64,000 nucleotides of DNA from Paenibacillus antarcticus (GCF_001637225.1 NZ_LVJI01000016.1:248001-312000); one strand, 5' to 3'. Shown: positions 17,028 through 26,573, counted from the first letter of the stretch. Numbers and translations are program-made. The notes: a model not told the origin generated them from the sequence alone.

Positions 17028-19148
17028 ATGCTGCTTACTGCGGTAGATAAGATGGATGTATTAGGTATGATCGAAAGAGTCATTGGGGAAGTAAAGGCTT
17101 CGCAATTTCGATTGGAATCGATAGACCAGGAGAACGGTCAGGATGTATTTGAGTTAGAAAGTGAAGGCGGGGTCGTCGTTCTCAAAGGCTCATCAGGAAC
17201 GGCTCTAGCCTCAGGATTTCACTGGTATTTAAAACATACTTGCAAGGCGCATTTATCGTGGTGTGGAAATAATCTTGAATTACCTGACGAATTACCTAAG
17301 CTTGATGCCCCAATTCGTCTAGCCACACCTTATATGTACCGATACTATTTAAATTATTGTACCTTCTCCTATTCGATGCCTTTCTGGGAATGGGATCGTT
17401 GGGAAATAGAGATCGATCGGATGGCGATGAACGGCATCAATTTGGCACTTAGCATTATTGGGCAAGAGGAAGTATGGAGAAGAACACTTCTTCGAGTAGG
17501 TTATCAAGAACAAGAGGTATCTGAATTTGTATGCGGTCCTGCATTCTTCGCGTGGCAGTGGATGCAGAATATGACTTCTTGGGGCGGACCGTTACCTGAA
17601 TGGTGGTTCGAAGACAGAGCTCAATTAGCACAAGCGATTCACCAACGCATGAAAGAACTAGGTATTTCTCCTGTACTACCCGGATATAGTGGTATGGTTC
17701 CACGGGACTTCGGCGAGAAATTCCCAAGTTCACAACCTATCGATCAAGGGAAATGGTGCAATTTCGATAGACCATCACTCTTGCTTACGGATGATCCGAT
17801 GTATACTACCGTCGCTACCGCATTTTATGAGGAACAACAAAAGCTGTTCGGAACAGACATTCATTTCTATAGTGTAGATCCGTTCCATGAAGGTGGAAAA
17901 ACAGATGGCATTGACTTAGGCGCCTATGCGGTTGGTGTTCAGTCAGAGATGATTCGTCATGATCCGAAGGGTGTGTGGGTATTTCAGGCTTGGGAGGGCA
18001 ATCCGAAAAAAGAAATATTACAACATGTGATACCAGAACAAGCCTTGGTTCTTGATCTGTGGTGCGAATCACACCCAACATGGGAGAGTAATGAAGCTTT
18101 TCAAGGGATTCCTTGGGTATGGTGTATGATTCAGAATTACGGTGGTAAGAACGGGATGTTCGGTAACTTAGAGACGATTGCACATGACCCTATAGCTACG
18201 ATACATAATCCCGCTGCAGGACGAATGAGTGGAATTGGGATGGCAATGGAAGGGATTGAGACAAATCCTGTGATGTACGATCTAATGGCAGACTCCGTGT
18301 GGCGCTCGGATGCGACTGATGTTGGGGAATGGCTAAATGGCTACATTGAACGACGTTATGGCAAGGTTACGCCACAAGCACGGATGGCTTGGAACCAGCT
18401 ACAACATAGCGTATACAACTGTAATACGGTACAGCAGGGTGGTATGGAATCATTCATATGTGCGCGTCCATCTCTGGAAATCTCCAGCGTGTCCAACTGG
18501 GGACCAAAGAAAGAATATTATGAACTTGAGGCTGTACGTCAAGCATGCAAATCTCTCTTTGCATGTTATGAGGAGTATCAAGATTCGGAAAGCTATCGAT
18601 ATGACCTCACTGATGTAACACGACAGGCATTAGCGGATTTGTCCCGCGTGTATTATAGTCGTTTCTCGGAGGCTTATCGTATAGGAGATTTTGCAACGTT
18701 CGATAAGGAGTCAGAACAGTTCTTACAACTCATCCGTATGCAGGAGCAACTTTTATCTACGAACAAAGCATTTATGCTTGGACCATGGCTTGAAGATGCT
18801 AAGCGTATGGGAAGAAACCAAGAAGAGATAGAACTGTTCGAGTTCAACGCAAGGACGCTCGTGACGCTGTGGGGGCCGAAGGAGTCTTCAGAGTCGCTGC
18901 ATGATTATTCTCACAGAGAATGGTCTGGCTTAATCGGAAATTTCTATTTGCCACGGTGGGAAATGTTTATCGAGAGCCTCAAGGATGCGATATCTGAACA
19001 ATCGGTCCCGGAGCCAATGGATTGGTATGCATGGGAATATGAATGGACACAAGGACATGAATTATATGCGATTGAACCTCATGGGTCACTTTATGAAGCC
19101 GTGAGTATGATCTTGAATACTTACTCTGAATTTGGAACAGAAGAATAA
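17028..19148 (+). CDS. GH89 alpha-N-acetylglucosaminidase
   Basis: 706 residues from ATG 17028 (AAGGAAGG 8 nt upstream; the GTG at 17019 falls inside that site and is rejected). Family hallmarks are GINLALSIIGQEEVWRR, FVCGPAFFAWQWMQNM followed by WGGPLPEWW, and YSGMVPRDFGEKFP. Candidate catalytic glutamates are Glu288 (DPFHEGG) and Glu408 (AMEGIE), corresponding to the pair used by human NAGLU. There is no signal peptide, so it should act in the cytoplasm on imported oligosaccharides bearing terminal alpha-GlcNAc, as found in heparan-type chains and some mucins. It is last in the transporter operon, followed by a terminator. Family assignment is secure. Confidence 0.93.
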   Translation: MLLTAVDKMDVLGMIERVIGEVKASQFRLESIDQENGQDVFELESEGGVVVLKGSSGTALASGFHWYLKHTCKAHLSWCGNNLELPDELPKLDAPIRLATPYMYRYYLNYCTFSYSMPFWEWDRWEIEIDRMAMNGINLALSIIGQEEVWRRTLLRVGYQEQEVSEFVCGPAFFAWQWMQNMTSWGGPLPEWWFEDRAQLAQAIHQRMKELGISPVLPGYSGMVPRDFGEKFPSSQPIDQGKWCNFDRPSLLLTDDPMYTTVATAFYEEQQKLFGTDIHFYSVDPFHEGGKTDGIDLGAYAVGVQSEMIRHDPKGVWVFQAWEGNPKKEILQHVIPEQALVLDLWCESHPTWESNEAFQGIPWVWCMIQNYGGKNGMFGNLETIAHDPIATIHNPAAGRMSGIGMAMEGIETNPVMYDLMADSVWRSDATDVGEWLNGYIERRYGKVTPQARMAWNQLQHSVYNCNTVQQGGMESFICARPSLEISSVSNWGPKKEYYELEAVRQACKSLFACYEEYQDSESYRYDLTDVTRQALADLSRVYYSRFSEAYRIGDFATFDKESEQFLQLIRMQEQLLSTNKAFMLGPWLEDAKRMGRNQEEIELFEFNARTLVTLWGPKESSESLHDYSHREWSGLIGNFYLPRWEMFIESLKDAISEQSVPEPMDWYAWEYEWTQGHELYAIEPHGSLYEAVSMILNTYSEFGTEE

Positions 19149-19162
19149 CATAGAATTTTTGT

Positions 19163-19208
19163 GAAAAGCAGCTTTTCAGCCAAAATTGTGGCGATGAAAG
19201 CTGTTTTT
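19163..19208 (+). terminator. Rho-independent terminator after the GH89 operon
   Basis: AAAAGCAGCTTTTC pairs with GATGAAAGCTGTTTT, with a GCCA/TGGC inner stem and a T5 tail. Confidence 0.75.
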
Positions 19209-19308
19209 CCCACATTTCATTTAATTCACATGACGATGTGGAGCATTTAAAACTATTGATCATTCAAAGATGAAGTTGGTAAAATAGATCATGGAGGGGG
19301 ATATCATC

Positions 19309-20115
19309 ATGTACAGAATGCTTATTGCCGACGACAATAAAAATGAGAGAGATGGTATGAAATACTTGATCTCTAAATATCAACTGCCTATCGAAATTAG
19401 TGAGGCGAGAAACGGTAAAGAAGCACTTCAGATTGTTCAACAACAGAAATTTGATATTCTTCTAACGGACATTAAGATGCCATTCATGGATGGCTTGGAG
19501 CTAGCCAAAGAAGTTCGGACGATCTATCCGAATATGAAAATCATGTTACTCAGCGGTCATGGCGAATTTGAATATGCAAGGTTAGCTATTCCACTCAGGG
19601 TACTTCATTATTTGCTGAAGCCCGTTGAAGCACAAGAGTTACGTAGGGTGCTTTCTGAGGTTATTGAAGAATGTAAGCAGGAAGAAGCAGAACGAGATAA
19701 GATACAATCCAATTTGAAACCGCATACAAATATGGATGCAGACGCTCATGTAGAATCCATGGGAAATCGTACGCCAGAAACCGAATATGGTATAAGAGCG
19801 ATAGATGATTTGATCCGTATCATCGAGAATAACTATGATCAGGATTTGAGTCTGGATTATCTGGCGGGAAAGGTTCATTTGTCTGGTAGTTATCTCAGTC
19901 ATCTTTTTAAGAAAAGAACAGGGACGAGTGTCGTGAAATATATCAATCAGTATCGTATGGAGAAAGCGAAAGAATTCTTAGACCAAAGTAATTACAAAAT
20001 AAATGATGTGTATAAGATGGTAGGGTATTCAGATTTCTCATATTTCGGAGTGTCCTTCAAACAGCATTTCGGGCTTACACCCACGCAATATCGAGAAAAG
20101 GTTCGATCTTTATGA
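19309..20115 (+). CDS. Short response regulator with AraC DNA-binding domain
   Basis: 268 residues from ATG 19309, GGAGGGGG 8 nt upstream (an in-frame ATG at 19291 precedes this site). The receiver domain (~1-120) has DD at residues 8-9 and phospho-acceptor Asp54 (LTDIKMP). A short linker leads straight to an AraC HTH domain (~165-268; LSLDYLAGKVHLSGSYLSHL, then KINDVYKMVGYSDFSYF). It lacks the long middle region of the other YesN proteins here. It overlaps the kinase gene (ATGA) and probably controls the GH89 transport operon just upstream. Confidence 0.93.
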   Translation: MYRMLIADDNKNERDGMKYLISKYQLPIEISEARNGKEALQIVQQQKFDILLTDIKMPFMDGLELAKEVRTIYPNMKIMLLSGHGEFEYARLAIPLRVLHYLLKPVEAQELRRVLSEVIEECKQEEAERDKIQSNLKPHTNMDADAHVESMGNRTPETEYGIRAIDDLIRIIENNYDQDLSLDYLAGKVHLSGSYLSHLFKKRTGTSVVKYINQYRMEKAKEFLDQSNYKINDVYKMVGYSDFSYFGVSFKQHFGLTPTQYREKVRSL

Positions 20116-21815
20116 AAGCATTATTGACGTTCTTCCGGGATATGAAGCTCAAGAACAAACTGGTCGCATCCTATCTGGTCGTGATTATTATTCCCATCTT
20201 GGTATTGGGCGTCTATTCTTACCGAATGGCTGAATTTTACTTGAAGCAGCAACTTATGATGGGCATGGAGAATACCGTGAAGCAGATTTCTCTTAACTTA
20301 GAACAGAATTTTGAGAAACAGAGCAACTTTATTGATTTCATGGTATTCAATCCAATTATTAAGAAAATTATGGGGTACGAATTAGGGGATATATTCAGCT
20401 ATACGAAAGAACTAAATGAGAATATTGAGCCAACGCTTTGGTACTACACGAACATCAATATGGAGTTGAAAGAAGTCAGCTTTTACTCGGAATTTACAGG
20501 TAGGCAGATCGGGAACTTTATCTATCCAAGTGAGAACGTTCGGAATTTGGATTGGTACCAAGTAGCCAAACAGCGCAATCAGACAACATGGACCTATGAG
20601 CAGGGGGTCTTATTTGCAACACATAATATTATGAAGAGTAATAATAGTACCTTCGCGGGTGTTCTGCATGTGAAGCTAGATAAAGATAGAATTTTTGAGA
20701 AATTGGACGAGATCAATAATCGTAGTGACTATGGCACCATTATTACGGATAGCAATCAACAAGTGATTTATTCAAGTGCGAGTGGTGGGGAAGCAGATGC
20801 TGTAGCGAGTCAAATCATAGGTGCTAGTACCGGACAATTAGATATTGGCGACAAGGAGTATTCGCTGGTCAAAAGTAATATTGAGCGTCCTGGGTGGACT
20901 CTTTATTATTATACCCCTGTACGTTCTATGATCATGGATACTAGCAATATTTTAAAAGCAATGGTATCTATCATATTGGTGTGTATCTCTATCTTATTGT
21001 TCATTATATGGATTTTTACAAAGACGCTAGTACTGCCTATCTATACGCTCAAAAAGAAAATAAGAATCGTGGAGGAAGGTAACTTCAACGTTCCTATCCA
21101 TTCACACTCAAAAGATGAAATTGGCGAACTTACGAACAGCTTTGCAAGTATGGTTCGAAAGATAAGGGAATTGATTGACCAAGTATATCAATCTGGCATT
21201 ATGGAGAAGGAAGCCGAGCTGAAAGCTCTTCAAGCCCAGATCAGTCCTCATTTTCTATATAACACACTGTCGATTGTTAATTGGCGGGCCGTTCAAATGG
21301 AAGCGGAAGACATCAGCCGCGTGGTGAATGCTCTTTCGAAATTCTACCGGACAAGTCTGAATCAAGGAAAGCAATTAACAAGTGTCAGAGATGAGATTCT
21401 TAATATTGAAGCGTATATTGATATTCAATTGGCTATGCATGATGATCGTCCGTTCGACGTCGTGTATGAGATTGAAGAAGGCTTGAATTATTATCAGACA
21501 GTAAACTTTATACTGCAGCCGATTGTTGAGAATGCAATCAAACATGGTATTGATGAAAAAGAAGAGGGAAAAGGAATCCTTACGATTCAAGCCTATACAT
21601 ACGATGATCATATCCGATTTGTCGTAAGTGACAATGGCAAAGGGATGGATCAAGAACTAATCAATCGTCTTTTATATTCTAACGGAACGGGATATGGTCT
21701 GAAAAATGTCCATGAACGTATTAAACTTTACTATGGAGAACCCTACGGCATTACGATCGAAAGTGAAATGAATGTAGGGACCAGGATATGTATTGATATC
21801 TCTAAACAGATGTAG
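20112..21815 (+). CDS. YesM-type membrane sensor histidine kinase
   Basis: 567 residues. TM1 is at ~17-37, an extracytoplasmic sensor at ~38-280, TM2 at ~283-303, then HAMP. The kinase box is QISPHFLYNTLS with His380. The ATPase domain has NAIKHGI and DNGKGM. The start ATG overlaps the stop of the upstream regulator gene. The order regulator-then-kinase is the reverse of locus A. Probably senses availability of the locus B glycan; the ligand cannot be read from sequence. Confidence 0.93.
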   Translation: MKALLTFFRDMKLKNKLVASYLVVIIIPILVLGVYSYRMAEFYLKQQLMMGMENTVKQISLNLEQNFEKQSNFIDFMVFNPIIKKIMGYELGDIFSYTKELNENIEPTLWYYTNINMELKEVSFYSEFTGRQIGNFIYPSENVRNLDWYQVAKQRNQTTWTYEQGVLFATHNIMKSNNSTFAGVLHVKLDKDRIFEKLDEINNRSDYGTIITDSNQQVIYSSASGGEADAVASQIIGASTGQLDIGDKEYSLVKSNIERPGWTLYYYTPVRSMIMDTSNILKAMVSIILVCISILLFIIWIFTKTLVLPIYTLKKKIRIVEEGNFNVPIHSHSKDEIGELTNSFASMVRKIRELIDQVYQSGIMEKEAELKALQAQISPHFLYNTLSIVNWRAVQMEAEDISRVVNALSKFYRTSLNQGKQLTSVRDEILNIEAYIDIQLAMHDDRPFDVVYEIEEGLNYYQTVNFILQPIVENAIKHGIDEKEEGKGILTIQAYTYDDHIRFVVSDNGKGMDQELINRLLYSNGTGYGLKNVHERIKLYYGEPYGITIESEMNVGTRICIDISKQM

Positions 21816-21956
21816 GTGGATCTATTATTGTTGCTCCTAAGTCTGTGATATCGACTAAAGATCCTATATTATAGATAAATCTACCATATTGAGGTAAAAT
21901 GAGAGTTGGTAGTTTCTGATCTACTATATTCAGATTCATAGAATAGGAGACATACA

Positions 21957-23210
21957 ATGAAACGATTTGCTCAAATATTATTATGTTCTATTATCGTCGT
22001 AGGTGGCATGTCTGCTTTAAGTACCAATACAAGTGAAGCTGCTTCTAATCAATCTGGTCAGGTTAGCATTATGTTGGATGATTATTCGCTTCCATTTCCA
22101 GTACAGCCAACGGTTAAAGATGGAACAACATTGGTACCATTTCGCGCCATATCTGAAGCGCTTGGTGTTAAGGTTGTGTGGAATCAAGCAAAACAGGAAA
22201 TTACAGCATCTAAGTCGGGCGCAACAGGGACTAAACAAGTCGTACTCACGATGGGAAGTAAGAACGCACTAGTCGATGGTCAGGTGGTTAAATTAATCGC
22301 TTCTCCGCAAACGGTTCAAGGGAGTACGCTGATACCATTGAGCTTTTTTAGTACCCAATTTGGAGCAACTGTCGCATGGGATCAAGGGACCAAGACAGTA
22401 TCGATTACTTCTCCCAAAGAAGATATATATACGATGGGGTTCTATGCGTTGTCTTCTTTTGATGAGCGTTCCATGGTCTCGTCATTCGATTCTGTTGCCT
22501 TTGGCTGGAGTAGAATTGATAAGGATGGTCAGTTCACAACGCAGGGCAAGGAGTATAGATGGCCACAGGCAGCGGGTACGGTTACGCCTGAATCTATTAT
22601 TCAGGAAACGGATCAGCAGGGAACGACACCTTATCTGATGGTATATTCAGTTGATGGTGGTCTTGAGCTTACCAAGAACCTAGAGGACTTGGAACTTCAG
22701 AACAAGACGATTACGGCTATCGTGGATACAGCTTCTCAAAAAGGTTTTAAAGGCGTTGTACTCGATTTAGAGGGCTTAGGATGGAGCGGAGATAAAGCGA
22801 AAGCACGTTCAGACTATAATGCATTTATTAAGAATCTATCCTCGAAGACAAATCAAGCAGGACTTAAGCTTAGTATCGTCCTTCATCCATTAAATAGTTC
22901 TTATACGGGATATGATTATAAGATGCTTGCGAGCCTATCTGATGATTTGATTATTATGGGATATGCTTTCGAAGATGAGAAAAGCCCGGAGCCACTTGGT
23001 AAGGTAGACGAAGCTATTACATTGGCTTTGAAGGAAGTGGGTAAAGATAAGCTAATTCTAGGTATATCTCTAGGTAGTGAGAACGAGCAATCTGTTAATG
23101 CGAAGATTGGACTTGCCAAACGATATGGTCTCAAAGGAATTGCGATCTGGCGTATCGGAATTATTGGACAAGCAGCGTGGACCGAAATGAATAAGTCAGT
23201 CTTCAAATGA
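21957..23210 (+). CDS. Secreted Cu-amine-oxidase-N / GH18-type protein
   Basis: 417 residues. A signal peptide ends near residue 29 (SEAAS). Residues ~38-155 are a copper-amine-oxidase-N-terminal-like module (DGTTLVPFRAISEALGVKVVW, then GSTLIPLSFFSTQFGATVAW), common in Bacillales exoproteins. Residues ~160-417 form a GH18-like barrel with the shortened active-site strand GVVLDLEGL, whose Glu is the candidate acid. It is probably exported and acts on cell-wall or chitin-like amino-sugar polymers, or is a spore-coat YaaH/YdhD-type protein. It lies 141 bp after the kinase gene with its own RBS (AGGAGA) and ends at a strong shared terminator. Substrate uncertain. Confidence 0.82.
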   Translation: MKRFAQILLCSIIVVGGMSALSTNTSEAASNQSGQVSIMLDDYSLPFPVQPTVKDGTTLVPFRAISEALGVKVVWNQAKQEITASKSGATGTKQVVLTMGSKNALVDGQVVKLIASPQTVQGSTLIPLSFFSTQFGATVAWDQGTKTVSITSPKEDIYTMGFYALSSFDERSMVSSFDSVAFGWSRIDKDGQFTTQGKEYRWPQAAGTVTPESIIQETDQQGTTPYLMVYSVDGGLELTKNLEDLELQNKTITAIVDTASQKGFKGVVLDLEGLGWSGDKAKARSDYNAFIKNLSSKTNQAGLKLSIVLHPLNSSYTGYDYKMLASLSDDLIIMGYAFEDEKSPEPLGKVDEAITLALKEVGKDKLILGISLGSENEQSVNAKIGLAKRYGLKGIAIWRIGIIGQAAWTEMNKSVFK

Positions 23211-23289
23211 AGATTACGAAAAGTTAGATCAATTGATATCAGACCTGAAGCAACTGGTCTCCAAGCATTAAATTAGTCATCAGAATAGA

Positions 23290-23332
23290 AGAGAGTCCTA
23301 CTAGACCATTCATTCGTCTAGTAGGACTCTCT
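23290..23332. terminator. Bidirectional terminator between convergent genes
   Basis: A perfect 17-bp stem (AGAGAGTCCTACTAGAC and its complement) with a 9-nt loop, between the GH18 gene and uppP. A TTTGTTT tail follows on the plus strand. Confidence 0.85.
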
Positions 23333-23352
23333 TTGTTTATGTTGTGAATATT

Positions 23353-24168
23353 TTATAACATGAATATCAAGATGAATGCACTCAATAAGAAGCAATACCA
23401 AGAGAAGTACTTCAGTTGACCACGCTCCATAATACCCATGAACCACTTCATGGAGAAGTAGGAAGTAACAAGCGAGCATAGGAAGGCTAGCGCATAGGGT
23501 AGAGCTAATGTCCCTATTAGAGGGTCATGTATGAGATTCGATCCCTCAAGAATCATACTGCCGACACTTATAGGGATGTAGAGAAAGAATGAGAATTTGA
23601 GTGCAGTTGATTGTTTAAGTCCGAGTCCCATCCCGGCAACAATCGTAGCTCCTGACCGACTAATTCCAGGGATTAAAGCAACAGTCTGAGCAAGTCCGAT
23701 GATGATAGCATCTTTCAGTTTGAGTCCTGCTTCATTCTTTCGACCGCGTAGATTACGGATCAACCATAACGCAACTCCGGTAATAAATAGGGAGATGGCG
23801 ATGGTCAGCATTCCTTTAAAGACCTCAGAGATAAGATCATTGAATAGGAATCCAACCAGCCCAGCAGGGATAGTTGCAATGATAAGGTAAAGGATGAAGT
23901 GGAAATCTTTCTTGTATTGCTGATCTTTTGTGGTTAGGAACAGATATCCGTGTTTAATTAACTGTAATAAATCATTCTTGTATATAAGCAGAATAGCTAA
24001 CAGTGAAGCGAAATTGACAAGTACTTCAAAGCTCAAACCTTCAATTTCTAATCCAAAAAGCTTTTGTACAATGATAACATGAGCACTTGATGATACAGGA
24101 ATAGGTTCGGTAATACCTTGTACTAAGCCCAAGAAGGCATATTTCAGCAAATCAAAGAAATCATTCAT
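23353..24168 (-). CDS. uppP: Undecaprenyl-diphosphatase (BacA type)
   Basis: 271 residues, about eight membrane helices. Family signatures are GITEPIPVSSSAHVIIVQ near the N-terminus and PGISRSGATIVAGMGLGL in the middle, with the catalytic Glu/Ser/Arg of the BacA family. It dephosphorylates undecaprenyl diphosphate at the membrane so the lipid carrier can be reused for peptidoglycan and other wall polymers, and confers bacitracin tolerance. It lies 17 bp after a DUF1836-type gene, probably one operon. The EPIPVSSS form (Ile rather than the more usual Leu) is a minor variant. Confidence 0.94.
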   Translation of the reverse strand: MNDFFDLLKYAFLGLVQGITEPIPVSSSAHVIIVQKLFGLEIEGLSFEVLVNFASLLAILLIYKNDLLQLIKHGYLFLTTKDQQYKKDFHFILYLIIATIPAGLVGFLFNDLISEVFKGMLTIAISLFITGVALWLIRNLRGRKNEAGLKLKDAIIIGLAQTVALIPGISRSGATIVAGMGLGLKQSTALKFSFFLYIPISVGSMILEGSNLIHDPLIGTLALPYALAFLCSLVTSYFSMKWFMGIMERGQLKYFSWYCFLLSAFILIFML

Positions 24169-24185
24169 AGTTGTAGAACACCTCG

Positions 24186-24917
24186 TTAGTGAAGATTGTG
24201 TAGAAATACCATGCCATGGACGTAGCGACGAGAGAGAGACTGGAAGCAGGATGTATGAACGGAAGTTAAGGCTACATGGATAGCAGTCTGTAACGTTTCT
24301 CTTTGTTCATCAGATAGATCCGATTTGTGTGAAATATAATCTTTCGCTGCCTCATTAATCATCTGATCCCATTTATAGACGAAATCTGACCGTTCACCTA
24401 TGTAATTGCGGTAACGTTCATCAAGTTCCTCGAACAACGTAGCATAGGAGGAGTAGAAATCAAGAGGGTTAATCAGTTGAAATACAATTTGAAAAAACTT
24501 GCGGATGGTGTCGTAATCTAAGGTTGATCGTAGATCCTCTATGATAAAGAATAGAGCAACTTGTTGCAATGAGTACTTCTTTCCTTCCTCGGCATGTCCA
24601 ATGAAATCTTTGAAATCCCGCTTCACCCAATTTTGAACAGAGGTTATGGAGAAATGAGTGTATTCAATTTGCGATCCTAAGGACACAATATCATGAAGTG
24701 AAAAAGAGGGATGAGTGTCTGACTTAATCATTTTTTCTATTATAGATGGAAATGCGGTCGATATTAATGCCGACATGGATCTACCTTGTGCCAATTCAAG
24801 CTCATGATTTTCTCTCCAAATGCCTTGAATAACGGTTCGTGGAGAAGTTGTCGCCCCTACTTGTAGTGAGAGTAATAAGGAAGACATTGCCTTACGGGTA
24901 AATGTTAGAGTTTCCAT
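24186..24917 (-). CDS. DUF1836-type putative DNA-binding protein
   Basis: 243 residues, soluble. The region ~75-150 (FSITSVQNWVKRDFKDF, then KKYSLQQVALFFIIEDLRSTL) has the HTH/MerR-like character of DUF1836, a Firmicute domain thought to bind DNA. The C-terminal ~80 residues are helical with no recognised motif. The ATG follows an AAGGTGTC site. Located 17 bp upstream of uppP, it may regulate that operon in response to wall-carrier or antibiotic stress, an inference from position only. Confidence 0.65.
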   Translation of the reverse strand: METLTFTRKAMSSLLLSLQVGATTSPRTVIQGIWRENHELELAQGRSMSALISTAFPSIIEKMIKSDTHPSFSLHDIVSLGSQIEYTHFSITSVQNWVKRDFKDFIGHAEEGKKYSLQQVALFFIIEDLRSTLDYDTIRKFFQIVFQLINPLDFYSSYATLFEELDERYRNYIGERSDFVYKWDQMINEAAKDYISHKSDLSDEQRETLQTAIHVALTSVHTSCFQSLSRRYVHGMVFLHNLH

Positions 24918-25071
24918 AGTGACACCTTTCTATATTGACTAGTTCATCTGAACTTATCATAAAATGATTCTGTGTTCGTGTCAAAACGATGTACTAAAAG
25001 ATAATGCCTTATCAGGTTTTGCTAACGAGACTAAATCGTCTAATATCACCTCGTATTCGCTTTTTAGCGGT

Positions 25072-25100
25072 TTGATACAGAGAGAAGGAAATAATATAAT
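25072..25100 (+). promoter_or_regulatory. SigA-type promoter of the CorC/HlyC-like gene
   Basis: TTGATA, 17-bp spacer, TATAAT: near-perfect match, ~50 bp before the start codon. The rest of the divergent spacer 24918-25071 shows nothing else I recognise. Confidence 0.8.
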
Positions 25101-25157
25101 AAGTTCATAAGAACTGTTTGTTTGAACGGTTCAACAATTGATAAGAAGGAGCTTGAT

Positions 25158-26468
25158 ATGTTACTGAATTTATTTCTGATTGCTGTACTGATTATTCTTA
25201 CTGCCTTTTTCGTGGCTACGGAGTTTGCGATCATTAAACTTCGTCCTAGCAGAGTGAATCAAATGGTTATGGAAGGCAAGAAAAACGCATTGGCGGTTCA
25301 GAAAGTTACAAGCAATTTGGATGGATATTTATCAGCGTGTCAGCTTGGTATTACAATTACTGCACTAGGTCTTGGTTGGTTAGGTGAACCAACAGTGGAG
25401 AAGATCCTGTTTCCTCTGTTCAAACAACTGGGAATTGCTGAAAGCACAGGACATATTCTGGCCTTTATTATTGCATTCGTGTCGATAACGTTCCTGCATG
25501 TCGTGTTGGGTGAACTAGCTCCAAAGACGCTAGCGATTCAAAAGGCAGAACAAATCGCAGTGCTTACTGCACCTATTATTATTATATTTAATAAAGTTAT
25601 GTATCCATTTATATGGTTGTTAAATGGTTCAGCCAATACATTCGTAAGAATGTTCGGCATCATGCCTGCCAGTGAACATGAGGAAGCGCACTCAGAGGAA
25701 GAGATCCAGATCATTCTGTCCGAGAGTTATGAAAGTGGAAAAATCAATAAAACGGAATATGGCTACGTCAGTCGGATATTTGCCTTTGATGATTTGTTAG
25801 CTAGGGAAATTATGGTGCCTCGTACAGATATGGTGTGTCTAGATGTGAATCAAACACTTGAAGAGAATATAGCTATTGTGAAAGCAGAACAATACACTCG
25901 CTTTTTGGTTACTAAGGGGAGTAAAGATAATATCATTGGTTTCGTAAATACAAAAAAGTTTTTCTTGAAATACGATAATACTAATCTGGATTTTGATTTT
26001 AACGGGTTGATTCAACCTGTTATGACAGTACCGGAAAGTATACCTGTTAAATCACTTCTATTGAAAATGCAGGATCAACACGTACACATTGCTCTTTTAT
26101 TAGATGAGTATGGTGGAACATCAGGATTAGTTACGATCGAAGACATATTGGAAGAAATCGTTGGAGAGATCCGAGATGAGTTCGACACAGATGAGAAGAA
26201 ACCCATTGAAAAAATAGAGGATCATCGTTACCTCGTTAAAGGAAACACTTCTATTGATGATATCAACTTACAGCTCGACGTAAATATTGAACATGAACAA
26301 GTTGATTCCATTGGAGGTTGGTTATATAGTCAACAACCGGAACTAGCCAAAGGTATTGCATGGCAATACAACGAATTGACGTTCATCATTCGAGAAAAAG
26401 ATAAAAATCGTATTCGTAAAGTTGAGATTATTCGTGAGAATGTCGAAAAAGAAGAAAGTGAAATATAA
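25158..26468 (+). CDS. Hemolysin C/CorC-family membrane protein (CNNM, CBS pair, CorC_HlyC)
   Basis: 436 residues from ATG 25158 (AAGGAG 6 nt upstream; an in-frame upstream start at 25122 has no site). The N-terminal CNNM/DUF21 domain with three to four helices covers ~1-190 (FVATEFAIIKLRPSRV). Two CBS motifs follow (~205-330; REIMVPRTDMVCL and LDEYGGTSGLVTIEDILEEIVGEI), then a CorC_HlyC domain at the C-terminus. Such proteins are linked to Mg2+ or Co2+ efflux with nucleotide sensing by the CBS pair. It is monocistronic, with a SigA promoter and a strong terminator. Not a toxin despite the family name. Confidence 0.92.
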   Translation: MLLNLFLIAVLIILTAFFVATEFAIIKLRPSRVNQMVMEGKKNALAVQKVTSNLDGYLSACQLGITITALGLGWLGEPTVEKILFPLFKQLGIAESTGHILAFIIAFVSITFLHVVLGELAPKTLAIQKAEQIAVLTAPIIIIFNKVMYPFIWLLNGSANTFVRMFGIMPASEHEEAHSEEEIQIILSESYESGKINKTEYGYVSRIFAFDDLLAREIMVPRTDMVCLDVNQTLEENIAIVKAEQYTRFLVTKGSKDNIIGFVNTKKFFLKYDNTNLDFDFNGLIQPVMTVPESIPVKSLLLKMQDQHVHIALLLDEYGGTSGLVTIEDILEEIVGEIRDEFDTDEKKPIEKIEDHRYLVKGNTSIDDINLQLDVNIEHEQVDSIGGWLYSQQPELAKGIAWQYNELTFIIREKDKNRIRKVEIIRENVEKEESEI

Positions 26469-26479
26469 TAAAATAAGCA

Positions 26480-26522
26480 GGGTCCTATCGATCAGTGAGT
26501 TGATCGGTAGGACCCTTTTTTT
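26480..26522 (+). terminator. Rho-independent terminator
   Basis: GGGTCCTATCGATCA pairs with TGATCGGTAGGACCC (one G-U), 6-nt loop, T8 tail. Confidence 0.92.
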
Positions 26523-26534
26523 GAATATAATGTT

Positions 26535-26573
26535 ATGAGTATTCAAATAGGCTCTGAATTGGTATTATAAGGA
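26535..26573 (+). promoter_or_regulatory. Bipartite promoter-like element, copy A (locus C regulator/kinase operon)
   Basis: ATGAGTATTCAAA, 9 variable bases, AATTGGTATTATAAGGA. The second part contains an extended -10 (TGGTATTAT). An almost identical element with the same 9-bp gap occurs at 36523-36561. A perfect cre site follows ~25 bp downstream of the -10. Confidence 0.6.
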
